Below are positions 13,701 through 25,189 of a DNA stretch of 64,000 nt, piece by piece. The translations under genes and the position numbers were made by a program. The notes beneath the pieces were generated by a model. It worked only from the letters and a program-made list of their open reading frames with translations. It was not told the origin of the DNA and made no database searches. Within the stretch, counting starts at the first letter, position 1. Each line of letters starts with the position of its first letter. The stretch comes from Xylaria sp. FL1777 (taxonomy: Eukaryota; Ascomycota; Sordariomycetes; Xylariales; Xylariaceae), in contig MU400527.1 in NCBI GenBank assembly GCA_022578965.1, positions 1 through 64,000 of the forward strand, read 5' to 3'.

Positions 13701-16700
13701 GCATTTTTTTGCTTTAGCGTTTTTTTTATTATAATTAAGAATATTTTAAGTAATTAATTATTATTAAAAACAGCATAAACTTTTTTATTATTTTATATTT
13801 TTAAATTTTTAAAAAGTTCGATATTTTATATAAAAAAAATTAAAAAAGCTACTAATGTTATATTATTATATAAGTTTTAATCTTTTTAAAAGTTTGCATT
13901 TATATATTTTTTAAAACTATATTTTTTTAATTTTTTTTTTTTTTTTTTTATTAATTGTTAGATTTTTTATATAAGGTTTAATATTTTTGTGCTTTATATA
14001 GCTTATTTATTAAGCTAATAGTTTAATAAATATATATTAGTTTTTTAATTGCTAATATTTTTAAGCTTTTAAACTTAATTTTTTAATATAGTTTATTATT
14101 AATATAATAATTTAATTAGTTTTAAATATTATATTAGTTATTATATAAAAACCCTAAAAATATAAACTTATTTATAACTTTATAATAAAGTTTATTTCTA
14201 GTAATAAAAAATAAGTAGCTTGTTTTTTGTTAATTATATATAGCAAAAAAAGCAATAATCTTTTATTTATTTAAATAGTAATTTTTAAACATTTTATACA
14301 TTTAATAAAATTACTAATTTAATTAAATCTTTTTTAAGTTATATTTATATTTTTAGTAGTAAAACTATTTTTATTAATAAATAAGTTTATAATAATGTTA
14401 AATTACGCTTTAAAATTAATAATTCTAGTAATATTTCTTTTATAAATTTTATTTTTTATTTTTATAATAAGTTTTAAGCAAAGCTATATATATTTTTTTA
14501 GCTTTATAATGCTTAAAAATATAACTAAAATACTTTGCAATTTTAGTAGTAAAGCTAACATAAAACATAAATTTAAAAAGCTTAAATATTTTTAATTAAA
14601 ATAATTTATTAAGCTTAAGTTTTTTTTATTATAAAATTTATATTTTAATGTTCTTTTAAATAAATTTAAGCTATTATTACTAATATAATTGTTATATTTT
14701 TTATAAATCTTTATTTTAAAAAAGTTAAAAATTTAGTTAGCATTTTTTAAAACTATTAATGCTAGCTATATTAGTTCTTTAAGCTTTTTTTTTTTTTTTA
14801 GTACTACTAGCATAAAATTAGTATAAAGCTAAAGTTTAGTTAAAAATATTACTTTTTTTAAAGGTAACATAAATATAATAATTAATAATTTTTGCTTTTT
14901 TAAGTTATTTTTAAATAATAAATATATAATATTATATTAGTTTAAAATCTTAAAAAATATTTTATTAAACTTTAGCTTGTTTTTTAACGTTTAAAAATTT
15001 AAAGCAATATAAGCAAAAAACAATATTACTTAATTATTTTATTAGTTTTAATTATAAAAAACCTTTATTATTTTATAGCGTTGCTTTTTTAAAAAAGCAG
15101 CTATAAAGCTAAATTAAAACATATAAATATATATAATAAAACTATTATATTTTATTTTTTTATTTATTTATGCTACTAAATAGTTTAATAAAAAGCTAGT
15201 TTTATAAGTACTACTTAATAATTTATGTTTAATAAGCTAATTAGCTAATTATAATATTAGTTAAAAACTTTTTTGTGTTTTTTTAATTATTAGCTATTAA
15301 AACTTTATATTATTTTTTAAAAAGTTTACGTTTTTATAAAAAAAAGCATTTTTTATGTTTATTTAAGTTAAGATCTTTTATAATAAAGTTTTTAGTTAAG
15401 CTTTATATTTTAATTTGTTATTTTTTTTCTTTAAAATAAAACATAGCATATTTAATTTAATTTATTAATTTAAACTTTTGCTAAAGTTATTTAAAAGCAG
15501 TAATATTATTTTTAACATTAGCTTAAAAACTTTTGTTATTTTAAAATATAATTTAGCTTTTATTTAAGCAATTATTTAAATAAAAACATTAAAATACTTT
15601 AGAACTTTTAGTATAAAGTTTTTAAAAGTAATATTTGTTTTTTTGTTTAAAAAATCTTTAGATTTTTTAGCTTACATTTTTTTAAATTCCAAGTTTTTTT
15701 TTATAAGTTTTACTTCTTAAATTCTTTAAAGCTTTTAATAATTAAAACTTTTTAGTTTTAATAAAATATTTTGCTTATAAAAATTATTATTTATTTATAT
15801 ATTTTTAATGTTAAGCTAAGTAAAAAATTTATTATTATTTAAATAAATCTTTTTAATTGTTTAATTTATAAAAGGCTTTTTTTTTTGTTTTTTAGGTTTT
15901 TTTTTATTTTTTGTTTAATAAAAAGCAGCTTTTTTAAATAAAGGTTTATAATAATTAGCTTAAAACATATTTATGTTAATTTCTTTATTTAATATATAGC
16001 TTTATAAAACTTTAGTGCTATTTACGTTATAAAAAATGCTTTATATAAAGTTTTAATTAGTTATAATAAAGCTATTATTTAGCTTATTATTTATTAAGTT
16101 GTTTTTTTTAATATTATAAGCTTTTATTAGTTTTATTTTATAAAGCATACTAGTTTAATTATTAAACTTTTTATTTAAAAATTAGTTTAGCTGCTTATTA
16201 TTTAGCTAATAAAATTTCTTTTTTTTTTAATTTTTTTGTTTGCTTTTTATTTTAGCATTTAAATTTTTATTATTTAAAACAAGGTTTTTTTTTTGCAGTT
16301 AATAATAAGCTTTTTACTTAAATAGTTTATTATTGCTTAAAATAAAGTTATATATTTACTTTATTGCAGCATTTAAAATTTTTTTTTTATTTTTGCTAAT
16401 TTTTATAACTTTAAAAAGAACCTTTATGCATTTAAAACTTATAAAAAATTCTAGCTTTTTTAAGCATTATTTAAAGTTTTAATATATAATATTTTCTTTT
16501 TTTAATTTGTAAGCAAAGCTACATTTATAAACGTAATAATTATTTATGTTATATTTTTAATAAATAGTTTTTTTTACTAAATAAAAGTTATTTAACTTTA
16601 TTTATTATAAAAAATTAAACAATTGTTTGCTTTATTTTTGTTTTTTAAAATTATATTTATTTTTTTATAAATATTTAAAAGTTATAGCATTAATACTAAA

Positions 16701-19049
16701 CATTTATTTTTTTAATAAGTTTATGTTAATTTTATAATATTATAATGCTTATAGTTTTTAATTAATTAGTTAAATATATTAATTTTATAGTTTTTTTAAT
16801 ATTTTTTTTAGTTTTTTTTTTATAATTGCTATGCTTTTTTATTTTAATTTTAATTACTATATTTGCTTAATAATATTATTTATATTTTAGTTATAAGCAA
16901 AATATTAAGCTAATTTTACTTGCTGCTTTTTAATAATAACTGTTTTAATAGCTAATATAATTATATTAATAGCTAGCTTAATAACATTAATAATAATATA
17001 TAAAAGCTTATTAAAATTATAATTATATAAATAATTAACTTTTTTTTATGCTTTATATACTTTTTTTGTTTTTTTAAAGTAAAAATCTAGCTTAAACTTT
17101 TTATTAATTTAGTTATTTAATATTTTATAAAAGTTTTTATAAAATATTTTATTTAAATTATTATATAACTTTTTAAAAAACTTTATTATTTTATTAATAA
17201 CATTTTAATTTAGCTTTTTAAGTAAACTTTAAGTAAATTAAAAATTAAAGTAATAATTTTTTTAAGCTTTAATATTTTTAGTATATATTTAATACTAAAA
17301 AAAATAAGTTTTAAAATTAATAAAATATATAGCTTTTAAACAAACTTTAAAATTTTATAATATAGCAATAGTAAACTTATTTTATTTAAAGTTTTAAAGC
17401 TTAAACTTTTATTTAAGTAGTTTATAAGTTTTAATTTATAATAAATAATCTTTTAGTATTATTTTTATTATTTTTTTTGTTTAAGAAATATTGCAATAAA
17501 TAAAAATTTGTTTGATTTTATTAATGTTTTTAAAACGCTTTGCACAAAAAAAAACATTTAAATTATTTAGTTACTTATTTATTTTTAACTTATTAAACAG
17601 CAAATGCTAGTTTAACTTTAAATTAAAAAGCATAAATAATAGCTTAATTTTAATATTATGCTTATTATTAAAATAGCTTAAATTAAATAAAGTTGCTTTA
17701 ATACTTTTTAAAAATAATAAACTAATTATTTTTATTTTTTTTGTTTATAAGTAGTTTTAATATTTTTTATATATTAAAATAAAAAAATTTAATAATTTTT
17801 TATAACTAAATTATTTAACTAAGCTATAATTTTTAAACTTTTAAACTATATAATAAATTAAAATAAAGTTTATATAAAAGTAATAAAAAAAATAAACTAT
17901 AAAAAATAATAAAAGTAAACTAAATAAAAATATAAGTTTAAAAAAAAAAAAAATATAAAGTGCTAAAAGTTTTTAAATATTTTAAGTATTTAAGTTTTTT
18001 TATATTATTTTTTTAGACTTTTTTTTTAGAAAACTTAACGATTTTTTTTGTTTATATTTATAAAAACTGCTAGCTTATTTTTTATAGCTTTTTAAGTTTT
18101 TTTTTAAATGCTTTTATATTTTTATTTTTTATATGCTTTTATTTTTTTGTATGCTTTATAGCATTTAGTTTTTTTGTTTTTTAGTTTAGCTTGCTTTATT
18201 TTATGTAAGTTTTATTAAGTAGGTTTTATTTTTTTATAGCTTTTTATTTATAAAAATAACATGCTTTTTTTTTTTTTTTAAAGCTTTTTTATTTAATAAT
18301 AAGCATAATAAAAAAGCAATAGCTATATTTTATATAAAATCTTTAAGCAATAGCTAGTTTATATTTAAAAAACCTTGCTTTTTATTTTTTAATAAAAAAT
18401 TATATTAGCTTAAAAAACAAAATATATTTTTAATTATTAAAAGCTTTATATATTAACGCGTAAACTTAAATTTATTTAGTATAAATAAGCGTTAAATTTG
18501 CTTGTATTATAGCTTTTTAAAGGTTTTAGCAATTTTTATTTTTTTTTAAGCTTATTTTTTGTTTTTTTTTGTTTTTTTAAAAGCAATTATGCTTTTTTTT
18601 TTATAAAGCATTAGCTTTTTAACAAGAATTTTTTTTTTTTAAGCTTTTAAAAGCTTTTAATAAACAGTTTTTTAGCTTTACTATTTTAAAAATTATATTA
18701 GCATTTTAATACTTAATTATTATTTTACTAAAAAAAATAAAAACGCTTTATAAACTAAGCTAAAAAAAATAATTTAATATTTTTATATGTTTATTTTAAG
18801 CTTTATTAATTAAAAGTTATTAATTTAAATATTTATGCTAATTATAATTAAATTATTTATATTAAGCAAGCTTTGCTTATTATTAGCTAAAGCAACTAAA
18901 TATAATATATTATAACTTATATATAAAAATTATAGCAATTAATAAATAAATAAATTAAATATATAAGTTAGTAATAATAAATTATTTATTTATAAGTTTT
19001 ATAATATTATTTGTTATAAATAAAAAATTAGCTTTATTAAAAACACTAA
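4701..19049. other. Interior of the element: AT-saturated, no intact gene
   Basis: This is 14.3 kb of A/T runs in which the remaining G and C are found mainly in AGC/GCT contexts. Stop codons break every frame. The longest open stretches (11315-11521 plus, 12539-12751 minus) encode only Leu/Ile/Phe/Lys/Asn-rich peptides expected from AT-rich sequence. The first 3,130 bases (4701-7830) are duplicated in inverted orientation at 1-3130. I saw no tRNA or rRNA and no simple internal tandem array, although nested elements would be hard to recognise at this level of decay. Confidence 0.7.
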
Positions 19050-19353
19050 TAAAATAAAGCAATATAATTATATAAAATCTATTATAATACTTTAATTGCA
19101 AAAAAATAAGTTATAACTTATGCATTCAAGCAATTAAGCCATATATAAATTAAAGAATTAAACAATTAATTAAAGGGCTATCTAATAATACAATTAAAGC
19201 AACTGTAGCTAATTTTCATCATGTTGTGCGTAATGGTCAAATCCATACTTCGAAATCTAGCGCAATACCCATACTCTCATTCCTACCATATGACTCAGCC
19301 CAGACTTACTCCAACTGGCTAGTCAGCTCATTCAGCCACTCTACTCTACTTCA
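19050..19353. repeat. Right LTR (304 bp), mostly unmutated
   Basis: The left part (about 19050-19110) is AT-saturated. From roughly 19150 to 19353 the sequence is GC-normal and lines up base for base with the mutated left LTR, every difference being C-to-T or G-to-A in the left copy. This is the best-preserved reading of the repeat and directly demonstrates the mutational direction. It ends CTCTACTTCA. Confidence 0.88.
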
Positions 19354-19357
19354 ATGT
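19354..19357. repeat. Target-site duplication, right (ATGT)
   Basis: ATGT directly follows the terminal CA of the right LTR and matches 4393-4396. Confidence 0.65.
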
Positions 19358-20460
19358 ATGTAAGGAATTCGGGATTCAAGTCGATAGGAACGCTAAGAAC
19401 TCGTGTTATTTGACACTACATAGGTATCCTACTCATACGTTGTACTAGGCAGACCCTACCCAGAGGCTAGGACCCTTGCCTGGATTCAGATACGTGGTGT
19501 ACCGGTATACTAGATATATCAAATAGTAATCGTTCAGGATTAGCCTAATAAGTGGTGTAGCGTACATGTAGTGTACACTAGCCAGGTCGTGTACGCTAGA
19601 CACGGATCCGTCCCCTTCATCGACAAGGTTTGGTACCGGTCAACACGCCTTTACCACATGTTGGCAATAATAGTGTACTGGCATAGGTACATATATGTTT
19701 TACCTTGCCTTTATATGGGTAGGTGGTATGCTAAGAACCACATTGTCTGTGGATTCCGAGTATTCCTCCGAAACCTTATTTTGGCGTGCTATTCTGGGGC
19801 AGGTCGAATAATATTCGCAACTTAACGAGTTCTATGCTGTGTACCAATCGGTGAACATCGTGTACGCCGTGATGTCTAAGCAATTGGTATTATACTGTAG
19901 TAAGAACGCATAATGAAGTATGTAGTGTGTTATACAGCAGTTAAAATGAAAGGTTGTGAAATGCCCGTAAATAGAACGGAGACGCCGCTCACAAGGTGAT
20001 CAATCGGTCGATCGCAACTTGAGTTATCAAAGGCGCCGGATCCTGCGCGATGGAATCTCGGGAAATACTACCGGTAAGTAGTGCAACTACATTAGTGCGG
20101 TACTTTCTAGACGGTTGAAATGCTCAATGTCAAAGCGCTGGGGGCTTGGACTGGCGCAGTGCTGACCAACAACTGTACATGTACCACTCTACCAACTACC
20201 ATACCTAGGTAGCTTTCGGTGGTGAGATTTCTTAGAAGAGAACTGCTAATACGCAGTAGACGTAAGGCTTGTACATACCATGCTACGTAATTGCAGGCCT
20301 GCCTATAACTTATGCGTAGGGGATAGGGCTTGCTAGTGTAGAGGCACAGTCTACCTTGTAGGGTTTATTTGCGGGTCTCTTTTTCTCTGTGATTGGCTTC
20401 GACCTCTCGACCTCTCCAATTCTTCAGTAGCATCAGCCGCAATGAGATACTGCGTACACT

Positions 20461-20518
20461 AGAAAGGAGAGACAGGGAGAGAAGAGAGAGGGAGAGACAG
20501 AGAGAGAGGAGGGGGAGA
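20461..20518. repeat. GA-rich purine tract
   Basis: This is a nearly pure purine stretch of GAGA and GGGAGA units on the plus strand. It produces an arginine/glutamate-rich open frame (part of 20393-20758) that should not be taken as a protein. Confidence 0.7.
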
Positions 20519-22965
20519 CGACAGCACTGTCCCCAGTCGCGCGCTCGCTGCGCTTCAACGCGTCCAAGATGCAGGGGATTTCACAGTTGCACGAAACGTG
20601 ATTGGTTCGTTCTGGGCCCAGAGCCTGCGTTCCTGACGCGGTATGCAATGAATAACACACGAGTCAGCGATGTTTTGCGGATTGTGAAGGGGAACCGCAA
20701 CAGCCTCAACAGAGAGGCGCACGCAACGATTACGCGGTTTGCTTGCTGTACAGTGTAAGTGTACTACATGGTAAAACTGTACAGTATGCTGCACGTGGAT
20801 TTATATTCTACTACTGATAAGTCCTTATCTGTATCCAGCAATTCTATACCACAGCACAGGTATTCCGTAAATCCCGACTTAGGTTCAAGGACCGGCCCTG
20901 ACCGGGGATTCCTCCGGATTATAGCCTGGACTAATTATACAGGGACTTTGCTAATGTAGCTTCATATATCGAAATCTCATTGGCTGGATCGGTGATGACA
21001 GTCCCACAGCACTGGAAACATCAATTTTCACCGCCGATGCACGGAGACTCCGTGCCTTGTTCCTGCATATTGCAGATATCTAGTGTATAATACTAGGCTA
21101 CTGCACACCACTAGTACTACTTACGGTATGAAGTATGTACTAAATGGACTTTTGGCCAGCACTTTGCCGCAACGTGTGCATTATCGTAGTATCACCTTGT
21201 GATTGAGGGATGCTGAAACGCATAGAGACCCAGCATTCGACACCCTAGTGCATTGGATACCTTACCAAGCTCACACAATCACGATGGAATCTTGACGACT
21301 GCATTGGTGCGCTATAGTAGACGGGCATATAGATTGGGTATTAGCGATCTTACACTGCAGTAACACCATCCCGACATATCGGGACACAGGCTGGAAACTT
21401 GTACCGACTACGCTACGCTAGTTCACTTTGCGTCTCTAGCTACTTTGACAAACAGGCATCTTGCTTGATACGATCTAGGGCATGGGAATATCCAGCCATC
21501 GCACTACACTATCCAGGTTCCCCGTCACGACTTGCGCGGAGAAGACCCGATAGCCCGAGAAAAGAAAGCAAAAGAAAAAAAAAAGAATGAGAAGCTTGCT
21601 GCGGGGTACTCCTACACTACAGTAGCGCACAGGACTGCAGAACCGTCACTTTGGAACGATAAGCATGTACAGTTTACACCAGGTACAACAAGGTGCTACT
21701 GTAAGGTACCGGTATACTGCGTGCAGCAGATAGTGTACTGCGTATGCGCCCAGAGTGTCCACCTGCTGGGTCCAACCAAGACTTTCCGGGTGAGACGGAG
21801 ACAATTAGGCACTGCGAAGGAGTTTTCTTGATGAACACACCATCAGACTGACCGCTGATCTGAGAACCCGGGGGAGACGAGTCCTTTAGATAGCTTGGAA
21901 GGGTAACAAACAACGTGTACACGTAATAGTATAGCGATTCGAACTGCCGGTGTTTGCAAAACTGCCTACGTACCTGTAGTATGTACGTAAGTAGGTAGTA
22001 TACACTACTAGTAGTCTAGTAGTAGTAGATGGCAGATAGCAGTCTAAAAAGTCGGGGGTTGTTTCTAGAAACAAAGGTGCAACGTTCTGCACGTCGTGCT
22101 ATTCCCTCTAGGGGGTAGACCACGGCACCATGCGCGCAAACCACGTAAAGAAGCGGCTAGTGTGCGCTAGCTGCAGGTGTAGTGCGTAGTAGCATGACGC
22201 ACGAGAAGGCCTGAGAATAGAAAGAAGCACGAACACACTACTGCGTACCTACTGCGTAAGTATGTACACTAACACTGCCTCCTACTGCGTACCGTAGCTA
22301 CCTGTACGTACCTAGGTAGTATGTAGGTAGAGTGCTGTGCACTACACGGTACACTACATTGGTGCAGCCTATGACAATTCGCTCATAACTTGTCCTCATC
22401 CCTCCCCTTCTTTCGTCATGCAGGTCCCATTCCACGTCGGCGAGAGAGAGAGCGGAATGGCTGGGGTTGTCAATTTCCGGCTCTGATCCTTCAAGCCTCG
22501 TTTGCCTCTTCTGCAATGTAAAGAATCTATACTAGTATACACATTAGATAGAACCTCCCCAAAATCTCTTAGTTGAGATCTTCGTATGTCACATCAGTTG
22601 CCAATATCTGTCTAGTGTAGGGTATTGTTGGCTTCAAACTACAGTAGCCGTTCGAAACTCGCATGCACTAGTCCCTTTCGCGTACCTGCATAACAATAAG
22701 TCTGACTGACGTCTTTCCAAGCTAATGATAAGACAGCTAGCTAATTTACACGAAAGACTAAAGGCTAGCAAAAACAAAGTCGCCGATACGAGCTCCACAT
22801 CGACAGCAACTCCACGCGTCACCGACGACCTACCACCGACTTTAACAGATACCGTACTACCTATATTGTAGTATATGGCTGGCACCTGGGCAGCCTATAT
22901 ACTATGATATGCCGACCTAGATTGCAGGTGGTGTACCGGTATACTGCAGCACAGACTACACTAGG

Positions 22966-22995
22966 TACACTACACTACACTACACTACACTACAG
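22966..22995. repeat. (TACAC)5-TACAG microsatellite
   Basis: Five exact TACAC units are followed by TACAG. The same pentamer is scattered in the neighbourhood, consistent with slippage of a locally common word. Confidence 0.9.
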
Positions 22996-25189
22996 TGGCA
23001 CTGCATCAGTCTTTCTACATGTATCTACCTAGATACAGGTAAGTATGGACTTGAAATAGGTAATACCTATTCTGTGATCGTACGAAAGAGTGGAATGATG
23101 TACACACAATACACGCAGAACAAACCACAAAAAAAAAAGGAGGGTAGGGCAGTGCCTACACTACTGCGTACATTGAAGCTTTTAGCATGCAACATCTCAG
23201 TCAGCTCGGCGATTCCCTTGGGAGGGTGCCAGGCTAGCACGGTCTTCGTCACCCTCAAGTCGTTTTCAATGTCGGACAGCGGACATGGTCAACGAAGATC
23301 GCTGTTTGACATAGCACCGCAAGAGTGCTTCAAGACCTGATGCTACACCACAACGCTCGCTCAACGACCCCTCGCCAAGGATGTGAGTTTCATGATGCTG
23401 TCGCTTATCTCAGCCTCAACGTCGACTCGGCCCCGAAAGCCATGGCATGTCGTTCGCTCTACTTACACTAAGCGTCGATCTCCTTTCTGTGATCACTCTG
23501 TGTCTTTCTCTGTCTCTCTCTTTCTCCCCGCCCTCTGTATTTCCGTTTCGAGGTCTCCATGATGACCACGCCAGGTTTCCGAAGTTCTCAGCTATGCACA
23601 ACCCGTATCAGACTTCTGTCACTATCCTTGCCCTCAACCAGGATCTCTGCCCAGTGGGCCGGAACCTTCCATTCCATCCATTTACATTGCACACTAACCA
23701 TCTAGTGTCTTCATTCGTTCGGTTTATTTGCTATTGTAAGTTGTGCCGTGGTAGTGTATCTAGTGTAGTGTGTACTACTAGTATGGAATAACGAGCCAAC
23801 AGCGACGCTCGGACTGCAGTACGACGACCTTTTTGGTTGGTGCTTTTGTCTATCCCATGTATAACCGACCATGCTGCATCGGCTTGTGGGTTTTGCCTGC
23901 CTGTACCCGTGGAACCGGTGCAATGAGAGATTCCCTATGGGGGATGGTGTGCTCTTGATTCCAAGTGCCCAAAGTCCGCTCCCTCCACTTCACGATGCCC
24001 TCGCTCTTGGCTGTTTTTCGGCTGAGATTCTTTCTTACCTTCGCGCCACTACCTTAGTCAGCAGTGTACTGTATACCTGGCTGAAATTACTGTTTTCTCT
24101 GTGCTTCTGTTGTATAATGCGCCTTTTTAGTTTACTATATCTCTCTCACTGCCTCTAAAGCTACCATGACATCAAGAATGCTGATCTAAATTTCGCTAGG
24201 TCTACACGTACTACCTACTCTGACAATATTGCAAGTATTTCCTTTTAAAAAATATCGGTAGGCTGTTAGTGTTTCTCGCAACGGACTTTCAGCATCTTGG
24301 ACGAATTCAACCTTGTCTAGGGTAGCATTATCTGAAGACCTGTAGATCGGATCTGCATCTGATCGTCTTGAAGAACGCTATCCTTTCCCGTCCCTGCTGA
24401 ACATCCGGGAATTGCGACAACCTGACGCGGCGACGAAGCTTGGCTTCTACACCATGGTGAACGTACGGTAGATAGCATAACGCGAAGCAATTGAGGACAC
24501 GAGACACATACTGATAGACGTTGGACGCCGAGTCTTCTCCCACATTGTGCAGCATACGTGTGCATGCAGTTGCAGTTGTTTGACTGCAGTACTCCTGGTT
24601 GCATCGGTGCTGAAGAGGAGCAACATGATTACGGCATGATTTATTAAATTCTTATATGCAGGTGGAGGAACACCATACGCTGTTATCGTCCTTTCGTTTT
24701 TGCCGAAAATTTCGATGCGTAGCGATCAGCTGCCCTACCTACCGACTCGGTCCTCACGCACTTTCATCTACACAACTTGCCGTGCCTAGAATAACTTCCC
24801 TGGAGCTTGGCATTCAAATCCCGGTCCCTGTTGCTGAACCCTGTCTCCAGCTTCTCCCGCTCAGAACCCCGTCAGTAGCCCCGTTGCACACTTGCATAAC
24901 GGCCAAGAGAACTGCAAGGGTACCCGACCACTCTCATCTTCTTAGTTTCAATACTAGGACCATTTCCTATCCATAAATCATTTCCCGTTACATACCCACA
25001 GCCTACAACTGTACCTTCATAGCCTCTTGGTTCTTATTTGTTTCTCTTCTCTTCTACCTGCGCAGCTTGCGACGTGCCTGCAAGCCCTCCACGATACTTG
25101 AAACTCATGAGCGTAGAGTGGCCCGGGGAGTTTAGACCCGGGTCAATATATTGAACCGCGATATCTGGGAAAGAACCCAATAGGATTTC

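Larger units (their letters stand above)
4397..19353. mobile_element. RIP-degraded LTR retrotransposon, complete ends, 14,957 bp
   Basis: Two directly repeated 304-bp LTRs at 4397-4700 and 19050-19353 bound the element. Every position I compared is offset by exactly 14,653 bases, so there is no indel between the LTRs. Each LTR starts TG and ends CA (TA in mutated copies) with a short terminal inverted repeat, TGAARTRGAG where R is G or A. A 4-bp ATGT duplication flanks it. The interior is extremely AT-rich with no gag, protease, reverse transcriptase or integrase motif visible in any frame, and I could not see a primer-binding site or polypurine tract after the mutation. The length exceeds the 5-8 kb usual for fungal Ty1/Ty3-type elements, so nested insertions or a large non-autonomous element are possible. 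Coding strand unknown. Confidence 0.82.
19354..25189. other. 5.8-kb gene-free flank with short simple repeats
   Basis: Base composition is normal, but no frame shows a recognisable domain, codon bias or splice-linked continuation. Frames that overlap on opposite strands (for example 20393-20758 plus against 20433-20660 minus) argue against coding. The region is rich in variants of GTAGTGTAC and its complement, in TACCTAGGTA palindromes (20202, 22309), and in simple tracts. It reads as old intergenic DNA bordering the transposon block. The last 200-300 bases presumably hold the promoter and 5' leader of the CRIB-motif gene. A fast-evolving small secreted-protein gene cannot be excluded by eye. 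Confidence 0.6.

Noticed and set aside
1..19049. AT-rich block as mitochondrial DNA or a centromere core
   Set aside because: No rRNA, tRNA or mitochondrial gene is visible, and the LTR alignment shows directional C-to-T/G-to-A decay of nuclear repeats. A centromere or subtelomere location cannot be tested from one window.
20393..20758. Arg-rich 121-residue frame
   Set aside because: Driven by the GA-rich purine tract and overlapped by equally long frames on the other strand.
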